Part shown: positions 13,401 through 25,800 of the stretch, one piece after another
Position numbering within the stretch: position 1 is the stretch's first letter
Layout of the letters: every line of letters begins with the position of its first letter
Origin: Dichetophora obliterata
Lineage: Eukaryota > Arthropoda > Insecta > Diptera > Sciomyzidae
Assembly (NCBI GenBank): GCA_963920525.1
Contig: OY986435.1
Location: forward strand, 267,310,299-267,374,298
DNA length: 64,000 bases
Direction of reading: 5' to 3'
Notes under the pieces: generated by a model
What the model saw: only the letters and a program-made list of their open reading frames with translations
Told to the model about the DNA's origin: nothing
Database searches by the model: none
Made by a program: the position numbers and the translations under genes

Positions 13401-16400
13401 GTTTGCCGAGGAGATAGATTGTTCCTGTAAGGTTTGGTAACGTTTGGACGAGGGGGCGTGGTTCCTCCCATACAAGCCAAATTTGCGCTATCGACCACAA
13501 ACCAAATAAGGGATATATATCAGACGGTTTCGATCGTAAAAACTAAGATATTATCATTTTGTTCAGATGGTAACTGTCAGTAACTGTACAAAAATAACTT
13601 TTTCGTCGCAATATATATACGCTCACTTTTTCGAAATCATGGCAATTCCGGAGTTCTACACATTTTTATACTGAAACTTGCTGTGTAAGTGCTCCAAGAG
13701 GCAGTCACGATACATAAATGTTTTCACGCCCACTTTTAGCGCCCACAAATCAATATCTGTACATATAAAAATGAATCGTGATTTGTTCGGATGCTTAAAA
13801 CTTGAAAACGACTAGACCAAATAGGATACTTCCTTCTACTGGTTTGTTCGTAACTGCTACGCAAAGGTTTAGGAAAAAAGTAATGCCACACCCCTTTTAT
13901 CGCCCACAAATCAATAAAAATGCTATATTTAAGAAGGTTTTGGTCGTATTAAATTAAAACTTTAATAAAAACGGGCGTTGTCACACTTCATCTACGCCTA
14001 CTTTTGGAAATATCACAATACTCCGAAACTATTGGTCCGATTGAGCTCAAATTTTGTAAGTGGCTTTGCTTTGAGTACGAGATGGTTTAAGAAGAAATGC
14101 CACACCTCCTTTTACCTCCCATTAATATAAAAACAATTTGTGTTATCGAATAGCGTTATGGGTTGCACAGCTTAGAAATTCGGTATTCGACCACAATTTA
14201 GACGTACCGTTTCAGTGATGAAATTTTATGGGAGTTGGACAAGGGGGAGGGGCACCTCTCATACAACCCAAATTGGTGATATCGAATAGCTTTGAATTTA
14301 TAGGAATTCAGCTTTGGAATTCAGTTTTTGACCTCAATTTACACATGCAGTTTCAATGATTTTTTTTATGGGCGTTGGACAGGGAGGCCTGACATCTCCC
14401 TTACATCCCAAATTTGCAATATCGAATTGCTTTGAAGTTATAGGTTGACAGCGTAAGAAATCGGTATTCGACCTAAATTTATACATGCACTTTCATTTCT
14501 TACATTTTATGGGCGTAGGGAAAAGGGGAGTGACACTTCCCATACAACCCAACTTTGTGCTATCAAAAAGCTTTGGAGTTATAGGTCGCACAGCATCGGA
14601 ATTCAGTATTTGACCAAAATTTACGCATGCAGATTTACTGATAAAATTTTTTAGAGTTTGTCGGGGGGCGTGGCACCTCCAACTTAACCCAAATTTGCGA
14701 TATCGAATAGCTTTGGAGTTATAGGTAACTCAGCCTCGGAATCCAGTATTCGACCTCAATTTACACATGCAGTTTCATTGGTTAAATTTTATGGGCGTAA
14801 GGAAAAGGGCAGTGGCACCTCTCATACAACCTAAATTTGTGCTATCGAATAGTTTTGGAGATATATGTCGCACAGTTTTGGAATTCGGTATTCAACCTCC
14901 ATGTACACATGCAGTTTAATTGATTACATTCTATGAGCGGTGATCAAGAGGGCGTGGCACTTCCTATACAACCCTAATTTGTTATATCGAATGGCTTTGT
15001 GGATATAGGTCGCACAGTCTCGGAATTCAGTATTCTACCTCAATTTAGACATGCTGTTTAACTGATAACATTTTATGGGCGTTTGAATAGGGAGAGTGGC
15101 AGCAACGCGCCGGGTTTCAGCTAGTAAAGTTTATAAAAATTGATTAAATTGATTGGTTACTCTTACATATATATATTTATTATTGCCTAATATAAATGTT
15201 ATTACTATCTAAGCTGCACAATTCAATATTCGATTTTTCAGTAACACTAATCTTCGTTGTCATAACTAAAGCAACCAAATCAGCTGTTTTTGAAATTGAA
15301 ATTTCTGATTGGTTTTATTTGTGCAGTTTTAAATTGATAATTGTTTTTATAAATGGATATATAAGAAAATTTTTAGATGGTAAGTTTTTATTACGTGACT
15401 GCAAATTATAAGGTCTTGTTATGTTTATTTTCAAATAAATTTGCTTTACAGTCAAGAAAAAAAAATTGAGTGACGATGAGAGCAGAATGGAAGACGAGGA
15501 TATTTATTCGTTAAGCTTAATACAAGCTGATTAACTAAGAACTAATCTTATTCTAACAGGGTCTTAACTTATTCTAACAGGGTTTATTTATTTATTTATT
15601 TTTTCTCTCTCCTTCCCTTGTTTTAGTGTTCGAAAGATATCCAATTCGTGGTGGGCGTAATCCGCCCACCAGAAAAACGTAATTATAAGAACACGTCAAA
15701 AGGGAAATACGGAGAGAAAAGTAATAAAGGGAACTTACAATAATTAACAGGGAATATGTATCATATCTTAATTGTAAGAAAAAAATTATAGAGGGGGAAA
15801 AATGGCGTTGGAGTTAAGAAGAAGTGGCGTTGGAGTTTAGAAGGGCATTTCGGAGTCGAGATCTGCTCAGATGAAAATCAGATTCGCTGATCAAATTGTT
15901 AGTTACACGAAGCATCCTGGTTACAGGTTCACTGCAACCATAGTCGGTACGATGGAAGTTGAGGTGGAAGAGAGGAATAGACCTAAGGTTACGTGGGTTG
16001 GTATTAAAGGATATTAATTGGAGTAGTGCAGGGCAGTTAATGGTACCGCATACAAGTTGATGAATGAAGAGTACATCTGCAACTTCTCTTCGTTTTGCAA
16101 GAGATTGCATGTTAATCAACTTCAGGCGGTCTGCATAAGGAGGTAAGTTGAAACTGTCAGAACCGGGAAGACCGCGTAGTGCGAACCTAATGAATCTTCG
16201 TTGAACGGCTTCGATTCGCACAGAATGGATGTTGTAGATAGGAGACCAAACCTGGCTGGCATATTCGAGGATGGGTCTAACAAAGGTAAGGTAGAGAGAT
16301 TTAGTAACGTAAGGGTTGGAGAATTTTCTGGACCAGTGTTTCACAAAACCCAGTGCAGAATTGGCTCTACTAATGATATTATCAATATGAGACCTAAAAT

Positions 16401-19400
16401 TAAGTTCCTTGTCACATATTACACCTAAGTCCCTTAAAAAGCTTACAGGAGGAACTGGCTTGCCGAGTAAGTAATATGTTCTTGGGGGAAGCTGGAGACG
16501 CTTGCGTGAATATATAATAGCTTGACATTTACTAACGTTGAGCTCTAGAAGATTTTTTTGACACCAAGTGGAAAAACTAACTAGATCTTCTTGAAGATAG
16601 TGAGAATCGTCGTTAGTTTGTATGCGCCGATAGATTTTCATGTCATCAGCATACACAGAGAGATTGGATTCTTTGATGATGCCATCTACATCAGAGATTG
16701 TTAAGACAAACAACAAAGGACCAAGGTGACTACCTTGTGGGACACCAGAGGTAGCTGAAAAAGAATCTGAATTGGAAAATCTAAAGATGACATTATAACG
16801 GCGTTCTTCGAGATATGATTTAATCCAAGATATAAAGAGTGATGGAAAACCAAAGGCTTTAAGCTTAAGAAGAATGATAGTGTGTGAGATTTTGTCGAAC
16901 GCTTTACTAAAGTCGGTAGACACTACATCAACTTCGTACCCGCTTTCCAACGAGCATAGAGCGTTTGAAACAAATTCTGCAAGGTTAGTGGTAGTCGATC
17001 TTCCTTTGAGGAAGCCGTGTTGGCTGGGAGGAAAAATAGATTTGCAATGGAAAAAGAGAATGTCATAAATAATGCTTTCAAACATTTTTGGAGTACATGA
17101 AAGTTTTGCAATAGGTCTGTAATTGGAAATATCGTTTCTTGGTCCTTTCTTATGCAGAGGTATTATGTATGAGCTCTTCCACAACTTAGGAAAAACGGAA
17201 TTAGAAATAGAAAGTTGAAAAAGAGCCAATAGGGGATGAGCCAACACGTCCGCGAATTTTTTTATAACAATAGCAGGCAAGCCATCGGGTCCTGGAGAAT
17301 AATCGTCCTTCAGATTATTTATCTTTTCTAACACATCAGCTAGTGTAATATCAACAGAAGTTAGCGACGTTTGAGGACAGTCCCTTAACAAAGAAAAATA
17401 CTCGTAGTCTAGTTCGTCGTTATGATTAGTGTATGACTGACTGAAAAAATTTGCAAATAGGTTTGCAATTATTTCCGGGTTGTCTGAGGAAATGTCCGAA
17501 AAAGTAAGGGTAGATGGGTAGTTGTCAGATTTTCTTTTAGTATTTATAAACTTGTAGAAGCTTTTAGGATCCGACAGCAATTTACTTTGAATATGAGCAA
17601 GATAAGACTCGTATAGCGTTTCACAGAGTGCGGAAGAAAGGTTAAAGGCGTGAAGATAATTTGTGAGATCAAGAGGAGAACGAGAAATGAAATATGCGCG
17701 CCATAGTTTGTTCCTTTTGTTGCGGAGTACACGTAGTTCCTTATTGTACCAGGGAGGACATGACGAAAAGTTTTTCTGCCTGGTGAAGGGGACAGAATGT
17801 GTGAAGCAGCCGAAAATTATGTCATAGAAGTGAGCAACTGCAGTATCAACGCTTTCATAACCATTATCGAAGAGATTTTGGAAATCGATTCTACTGAATA
17901 AAATTTCTAGTTTTACAAAATCAGTTTTCCGAAAGTTAAAGCTGTACGAGTGCTCGAAATGTGTATTTTTGATATCAATGTGATATGATAAGGTAAGGGA
18001 TAATGGTGGATGGTACTGATCGAGTGTTGAAAGAAGATGGTTACTTGCGGAGACTACGCAGTTATCTAAATCCGAAGAAAAAATTAGGTCTAGTTGTCTA
18101 CCTAAATTGTTAGTAACTCCGCTCAACTGGTAAAGGCCGCAGTCTGAAATACAACTAGTAAAAAGAATTTCTTTTTCAGAGGTAGGATTTGAAGAAAGAT
18201 AGTAGGATTCATCATCAGAGAGGACCCAGGTTGGGAAGATTAAAATCTCCCAGAAAAATAACGGTGTCAAATGGATCCATAAGGTCCAAAAGTGAATCTA
18301 TTGCGTCTACTGCGAGCTGATAACCGTTCACTGGTTGAGACGGGCGAATATAACAGCAAATAATGAATACATTACGTTTTGTGATGCAAGCTTTGGCACA
18401 TATAAATTCAAAGTTGGCAGTGTGGGAGTTTTTTATAATGGTAGGATTGAAGCGATTGTGAATAGCGAGAAGGACACCACGACCTGAGGAGAGATCATCT
18501 TTGTCGAGACCATCGTCTCTGAAAACCACGAAATCGGACGCGAAGACCTCAGTATCCTTAAAGTCGGGAGTAAGATTGGTCTCAGTAAGGGCAAATATGT
18601 CGTAGGGAAGCTTAAGAGAATTAAGAAACACTGTAGAGATTTTGGTGCGTAAGCCTCTTACATTTTGGTAGTAGAGAGAGACAAATAATGGGCTGGGAGA
18701 AGGGTTTTGAGTAGGAGTAATAATTTGGTTAGGAATAATATTGTTGCTGCTCTTTACGGGACTTTTGAAGATAAGAGATATGTTTTGACCTCACATGAGT
18801 AGCATATGTGTCAATATCTTCTTTGACTTGATGGCTCGTCAAGCCAAGTAGCTCGTGGAATCTGGTAAATAAAAGGCTTAACTCATTGACATCGGTAGGT
18901 AGACCTTCTTGCTGAATCAAGACTTTGAGGTTTGTCTTGGTCTTGCCTTCTATACAGGTAGAGATCGGTGCTTTATGCAAGTAAGCAAGATAAAGACGCA
19001 CATTGTTGTAGACACTATTCTCTCTTAGTCGAGAAAGGGCATATCTATTCTCTGTGTCAACACAAGAGTTCATCGTAAGTTTCACTCTTGGTGGTTGAAG
19101 AGGGTCAATAAAAGATGTGGGGCTTCCAGCTTGATTAGAAGCTTCACTAGTGACTGAAACAGACGGAGATGGGTTTAAAGTATGGGAATGGACGAAGTTA
19201 GGATAGAGTATGTTAGTCTCATTTTTTCTTGCTGTTGTGTCCAAGTGAGGATTAAGATTGAATGAGACTCGTTTAGGGTGAGACGGCTGAAGAGTGTAAT
19301 TTGTTCTATTTGAAATAGATTTGATCTGAGGAGTAAAACTAGGAAAGATATTAGTTTTAAGTTTCGAATTGGGGATAAGCTACTTGCACCCACTTCCGGC

Positions 19401-22400
19401 CTTTTAATTGCAATATAATCTATCTACGTCTGTTTCTGCTAGCACATGAAATAGTGACAGTTTCTGCGAAACCGGTTTTGGCAAGTTCAATGAGTATATT
19501 ATGAGTATAATTTGGCAATGAGTACATTTCAGAAATTGCAAATGCTCAAATGCCCTTTGGTTTGGGTCAAATCTAAGAAGGACACGTTTGGACCCAAACT
19601 TACATTTTTACACAATTGACTACAAGACCATGCGCCGTGGTTTCAAAAATTAAAAGATGCACTTTGCTTGTGCTGTGTCCTCTTTCCACCTTAAAAACAT
19701 TCAAGCCATTGTAGTATCAAAGCCTTTAAAAAAATATAAAAATGTGCATGAGTATTGTAGAAGCCACGCACATCAGTGTAGAACTCAGTGGCACATAGGA
19801 TCAGCAGAAACAGCTCACGCATTCATGACCAAACTGATGTAATGATGCTGTCTGGTCACAAGAAATAACTGGAACAAAGTAGACCTGTTTTGTCTTCGGT
19901 TTTTTCGGTTATAGTTTTTTGTGGATCTCACGACTTGCCGGATCGTAAAACAGATAAATTCGCAAAAATCTTCGATCAATCTTTGCGCAAAAATTAAATC
20001 AGCTTACCAATCATCCAGCAACATTGCCATTTTAATAAAGGAAAGTGTTGCTGCTCATACCATATCTCGACTTATTAAAATCATCCTTACAACAGTGTTT
20101 TTATGACTTTAATGCATGCACAGAAATTTAGTGCAGGATAAAAAAGCTGAATGATGATATTTTAAACCGCTTTGTTTACGTCTCGCACCGATGAATACTG
20201 ATTACCAATTTTGTTAAATCGCGTTTAATTCAATATCGTTTCGAATTTCATGTTACTTTCTTCTCAATAAAGCCAATATTTAAAAGAAATTTATTTTACT
20301 TATCATCTACATGATAATATGAACACGCCCATGAACAGGACAACATGACTAATATTTTATCGATGAGTTCAAATTTTGCCAACATCTTAAATTTGATAAT
20401 AAGAAAAACTCTGACTGGAAGCAAAAAGTTCCGGATAGAAACGCCGTGAAGAATAAAACCACAAAACAACTAGCTAAAATGTTGAAACAAGATTTTGTTG
20501 AGGAATTTGAATGCTGCAAAATGGACAACGGGACTTTTTGCGGACATTCTCCAGCTTCCTGAACTTTTATGGAATTTTATAAGGCCGATTCTTGATGAAA
20601 TCTCAGTGAAAAATTCAAAACGAAAATTATGAGGAAATTCCCATAGAAATTCCTTGTTTAGCAGGCAACTTGCATCGGGTACAATTAACGGTAATATATA
20701 CATATGTAAAGGTATGCTTGCAAAAGAGACTACTTCCATTTCTACGCCAACATGGAGTGTCCATTTTTTTTTTCCTGACTTCGCTTCGTGTTACTATGGT
20801 TAAGCGGCCTTATAGTGGTTCCAAAGAAATGAAGTAATTTTAGTGCCTAGAGAAGCTAATCAACCCAAATATCCAGAACAAAGGCTAATTTAGAGAAATT
20901 GGGCTTTAGTTAAAAGGGAGATGAAGGCAACAAAAAAGGTGGCCAAAGAACTTAAAGATTTTAAAACAAAGTTGTCTTCAGCAGCAGAAAGATTGTCGGA
21001 CACATCTTTAAAAAAATTTATGGAAGAGGTTCATGCAAAATTAAAATTATATATTAAAAAATATTAGTTCTTGCGAATATAAAAAATAAAATACTTAAGT
21101 TTATAACAATCGGGTAATTTCGATAACAATTCAAAATATTTCATCACTATTGTAGCGCTCAATTTTATTAGACGTAGTCTTTATAAGGGTTAAGTAGGTT
21201 CGGCCACTTATCTAGTTACAGAATTGATACACATTGATGCCAGAAACTGTACCTTCCAGCTTAAAGTATGATAAACGACCATTTCGATTTTCTAGAAGAA
21301 GTAATGTTCTCGTAGTTCCAAGACCATACTTCATTAAACTTCTAGAGCTTGGTTTTCATTAACGCCTTCAGACTGTGAAATGCTATGCCACGTGGATTGA
21401 GAGATGTCACAGGTAGAGGTGTATTTAGGCAATCTATTTCAACTTATTTTTCTTCCTACTAAATTTCTTAATTTTTTTTCTGCCCACATTTCTTTAAAAT
21501 TTATTAAGTTCATGTCTTACTAACTATCATGCTCATACTTTAGTGTACTATTATATTTAATTTGCTATTAAAGATATATTGTATCTAATTAGCTAATTAA
21601 CTGTAATCTATTCTTTGAATTTGTAAATGATTTTAATTGTGAGCTTTTTAGATCAAGTAAGTTTGAAAAAGGCAACAACAACAACAATAACTCTGTATAG
21701 AGTCAATCACACAGCAGACTAGACAGAACTCTTTCGGAGGCTGCTAAACCTCGCTCTTCAGTAGTCTTTAGTGATTAAGCTGTGACCAACCCACTGTTTA
21801 AGTCGTATATGATTTAACACTTGTTCGAACAAATTCGTAAGAATTTTAATGTTCTCATCGGCCATTTAATCATATGACATTAAAGCAGTAGGTATTTTTA
21901 TATCAAGCCTTTAACTCTACCAAGGTTGCTGTCTGTTCTAGTTGCTTATTATATTTTATATTGTATCTTTAATTAAGTTAATTTACAAAAAAGGTTGTTA
22001 TTCGACTTTTATTTAATGTATTTATGTTGTTCAATAAAATAACATAGTTCTTACTGTACTGCTGTTTGTTTTTTTTTTTTTTTTTTGTATCTGTCTAAAT
22101 TTTTCTTAAGTTGCTTTAATTTAATTCTAGTCTACAAATTTTTCTTTAAAACCTTTAGTCTTGGTTTTAATTACGGCTTACAATCATTTGTCGGTTTTGT
22201 TACTGATGAAGAAGTTTTGGTAGTTTTTGCAAAGAATTCAATTTCAAAGTACATATTTTCAAAATTAAAATCAAAGTGAACATTTTTGGAAAATCATACT
22301 AGACCTTTAAAAAGCCAGACTTACGAAGTTTTAAAGTGTGTCTTAGGAAGCTCTATTATGGTTTCTTTTAGCAAATAGTTTTTAAAAAGTTTTTCGTTAT

Positions 22401-22850
22401 ATAAGTCTTTCCACAGTACAGTTGTAGAAGAGCTGCTTATGGGACTAGCCAGTTATCATATCTAGATGGATTTTAAGCTAAACAATGAATTCCATACGTA
22501 AAGATTTTTGCAAAAAATGTTTGTTGTATATTAAAAAAATTTACCAGACTCGTAGCCAAGTTTGTTTCTTAAGTCTTTTGTTTGTTTTATCAGTTGTTTC
22601 TTCATTTGACTATAATACATTAATACTAAATAATAATATACCAAATTCATTTATTTCACTATAAAAAATATTAATATTTTTCCTTACAAAAAATATTTCT
22701 GGTCTTGCAACTGCATCCGCGCTTGCCAAATACCTAATTTTTTTTGCGCGTCAATGAATGTCGATTCATTCTCATGCTAAATGTTTCATCATGAACTTAT
22801 CGATTCTACCATTCTTATGTTCGGCTGCCAATGACTTGTGCTTATGTGTT

Positions 22851-22895
<45 letters not shown>

Positions 22896-25800
22896 TTGCA
22901 TGTGCAAAAATTCCTGCACAGAGGGATTTCGACGGGATAAATATTGAGTTAACTTTAAACATATTAAGTCCAATGCTAAGAAAGAGTTCAAAAGGAGTTG
23001 AAAGAAAAAAGTAGCGTACGATGAATAAAACGTTAAAACCAAAGCACACACGCCTCCCTAACTTTAGTTGGGACTGCAGCCGGTGGAGCTCATCTCATCG
23101 GCTCATGAGCACGAAAGCGAATTTCGCCAATAAGCTGCTGCGACTATTGCTTCTGTTGTTATCGTTGGTTTTATTTTTGTTACTGTTGTTGTTGAAGTTG
23201 GCCTTCTTTCTTTTTTTTTTTTTTTGCTGCCACATGAAGTCAATGTATAGCAACCTGCCAAGCAAGACAGGCGCACTCAACAGCGTGTTCTACACGCACT
23301 CCAACAACAACATTAAACATAGCACACTCAGCAGTGCATAAGCGTTCCTCCATCCGTCTGTCCTTCTTCACATGTGCATGTTATTCGGCAGCTTGTGTGC
23401 CATCCTTGCATGCATTCACTGATGTTGTTTGAGTGTTTATTTTTTCTTCTCCGTTTGAGTTCGAAAAAATTAACAGAACAAAATACAAAATATTTTAATT
23501 AAAAATTCCTAATCGTGTGTGAAGTATTTTTATCTGATTGTGGCAGGCAACCACTTGTAAGACGCAAAAGCGAATTAATACGAAACGAATAAGTTTGTGT
23601 TGTGCTGTATTTTGTTGTAGCGTGTTCAGCTCGGCGTGGACGTAAGCAAGCGACAGGACGATGGAGTTGATATACTGCCTTCGCTAAACAAAAAAGTGGA
23701 AACAGCTTACAACACTTATTTTGTTTGTTTGTTTGGCTTTTTGAGAAGCTTAAATTCCTCAGCTGAGAGAGACAATTTTTATTTTTAGTATTAATATAGG
23801 ATCATGTGGGCGTTTAGAATACAAAATTTGCTTTTGATTCTATTGATTTCTATGTTTGTAAAAGATGATAAATGTTTTACTTATTTTAATATGGAAAGGT
23901 CCTTAAGGAAAGGCTGTTAGGGCATTTTCGTATTAAGTTTCGTATTAAGGCCCGAACAGCCTTTCCTTTAGGACCTTTCCATATTAAGTTAGCAGAATGA
24001 TTGTTTAATTTTTCTTTCAGAGGATAATGATAATTTTTTTTAAGTCATCAAAACAACATCAATAAACACTAAAGAACATAAGCAGCCCAATTCTGAACGA
24101 TTTTTCCCGGGGAATCGAAAAAGGGAGTTATCACTTTTAAGATAAAGTTCAAAAACATTTTGGAAATGTTGATTTTATATGATTTAAATACAAATTCTAA
24201 ATGTTTGATAGTTTAAATCATACTTGATTTTAAACACAAATTCTAGTTGTTTGATAGTTTAAAATCGTTTATTGAGCTTTAGGTCAAAGTTAGAATAATT
24301 AATTGTTCTAACGAATCTTTCCAAAGAAACATCAACAACAACAAAGTTTTTTTCAATATGAAAAGGAAAAAATCACTAGCTGATTTTATTGTAATTTCGG
24401 CCCTGCTAAAGGCTTCATCAGAAATCTTTGTGATACCCGTGCAGGCGTGCACTAACGCACTGCACCACAGAGGCGATGAGATTTTATGTGTAAATTTCTC
24501 AGTTTTTCTCCCATTTCATATTTGCACATTTGTTGTTGTATTTTTTCTTTACTTTAGACTTTATGCTTATGTTTTTATTATGGAGTCCAACAGTCTGCTG
24601 GAAGTCTTCCACTAACAAAGCATGGTTACTGAAGTTGTTTTTAGATTTTTGCTGATATATTTTCAGCTTGTTTCTGTTTGGTCGTGCTTTACCATTTGAT
24701 TAAAGTTTTTTATAAATAACATTGTTATTTATTATGTTGATTTTATATGATTTAAATACAAATTCTAGCTTTTAGCAGGGCCGAAATTGCAATAAAATCA
24801 GCTAGTGATTTTTCCTTTTCATATTGAAAAAAACTTTGTTGATGTTTCTTTGGAAAGATTCGTTAGAACAATTAATTGTTCTTACTTTGACCTAAAGCTC
24901 AATAAACGATTTTAAACTATCAAACAACTAGAATTTGTGTTTAATCAAGTATGATTTAAACTATCAAACATTTAGAATTTGTATTTAAATCATATAAAAT
25001 CAACATAATAAATAACGAGGTCATTTTGGAAATTTTTAATGCCAATTTGTTTATCAACCATCAACAGTCAAGTGTTAAAAAAAAATTATGTGACATCTTT
25101 ATCTGCTATCTTAAAAATGAAAAGTTTCTTTTACGATTTCCCGGGAAAAATCATTCAGAATTGGGCTAAAAAACTCTGCTACAATTTCGCATTTCCCATA
25201 CGCTTCGTATGATTTTTTTAAAATTTTATGTGCTTTTTTGTAACTTTGTATCTTTCACCGAAGTCGAGATATAAGTTGGATATAAAAATACCCAACCGCC
25301 GGTAATGTGTTCTAAATGAGCAGAAACTCCTTCTGCTCGGCAGCACAGTTTTATATCAGGAATTTTCTATCAATAGCAAGTGTAGTTGGTAAATTTCCTA
25401 AGAGAGTTTTAACATTTCTTTAATATATAAAATTTTTTACAAATGATAATACAAATTTTTCTGATTTTTAATGTAAATCACTTTAGACTTTGAAAATGTA
25501 GTAATTAAAGTAAAAATTTCTTGGCACACTCCATAAACAATTTAAAGCTCTATGTTTTCTTAAAGCAACAAACAAAAAATTAAACACTTAGCTGTTACCA
25601 ATCTTGAGATATGATCAATTCTGCAGAAGAATTTTCATGGGTAAAAAAATACCCAACCGCGGTAAATGGGTTCATGGGTGATGTGCAAATAAATAGGGAC
25701 ACCTGTATTTTTATATTTAAAGCTGTATAAATTATATACAAGGTGCCCCATATACTGCATTAATTCCCTCGGGTGGTGATTCTCCTTGATTAGGCGAGTA

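Larger units (their letters stand above)
11334..15124 (+). mobile_element. Non-autonomous Helitron-like element with satellite-like interior
   Basis: The 5' end TCTATATATATAAAAATGG follows an A, and the 3' end CGGGTTTCAGCTAG is followed by T. These are the TC...CTAG termini and A/T target expected of Helitrons. No Rep/helicase frame is present. The 5' terminus is repeated three times (11334, 11812, 12284), and the rest is built of diverged tandem units. Other possible readings are several abutting copies, or a Helentron relative. Confidence 0.65.
15585..19395 (-). mobile_element. Nearly complete non-LTR retrotransposon (Jockey/CR1-like)
   Basis: On the minus strand: an ORF1 remainder (19381-18729), an apurinic-type endonuclease (about 18750-18215), a reverse transcriptase (18270-15814) and a 3' tail with AATAAATAAATAAA near 15585-15600. 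ORF1 is open upstream only to a stop near 19385 and no clear initiating Met was found, so the copy is probably 5' truncated. The clade is inferred from the EN-RT order without RNase H. Confidence 0.85.

Noticed and set aside
23021..23341. 106-codon open frame in the Serrate intron
   Set aside because: Leu- and Phe-rich translation of TTG and poly-T repeats.
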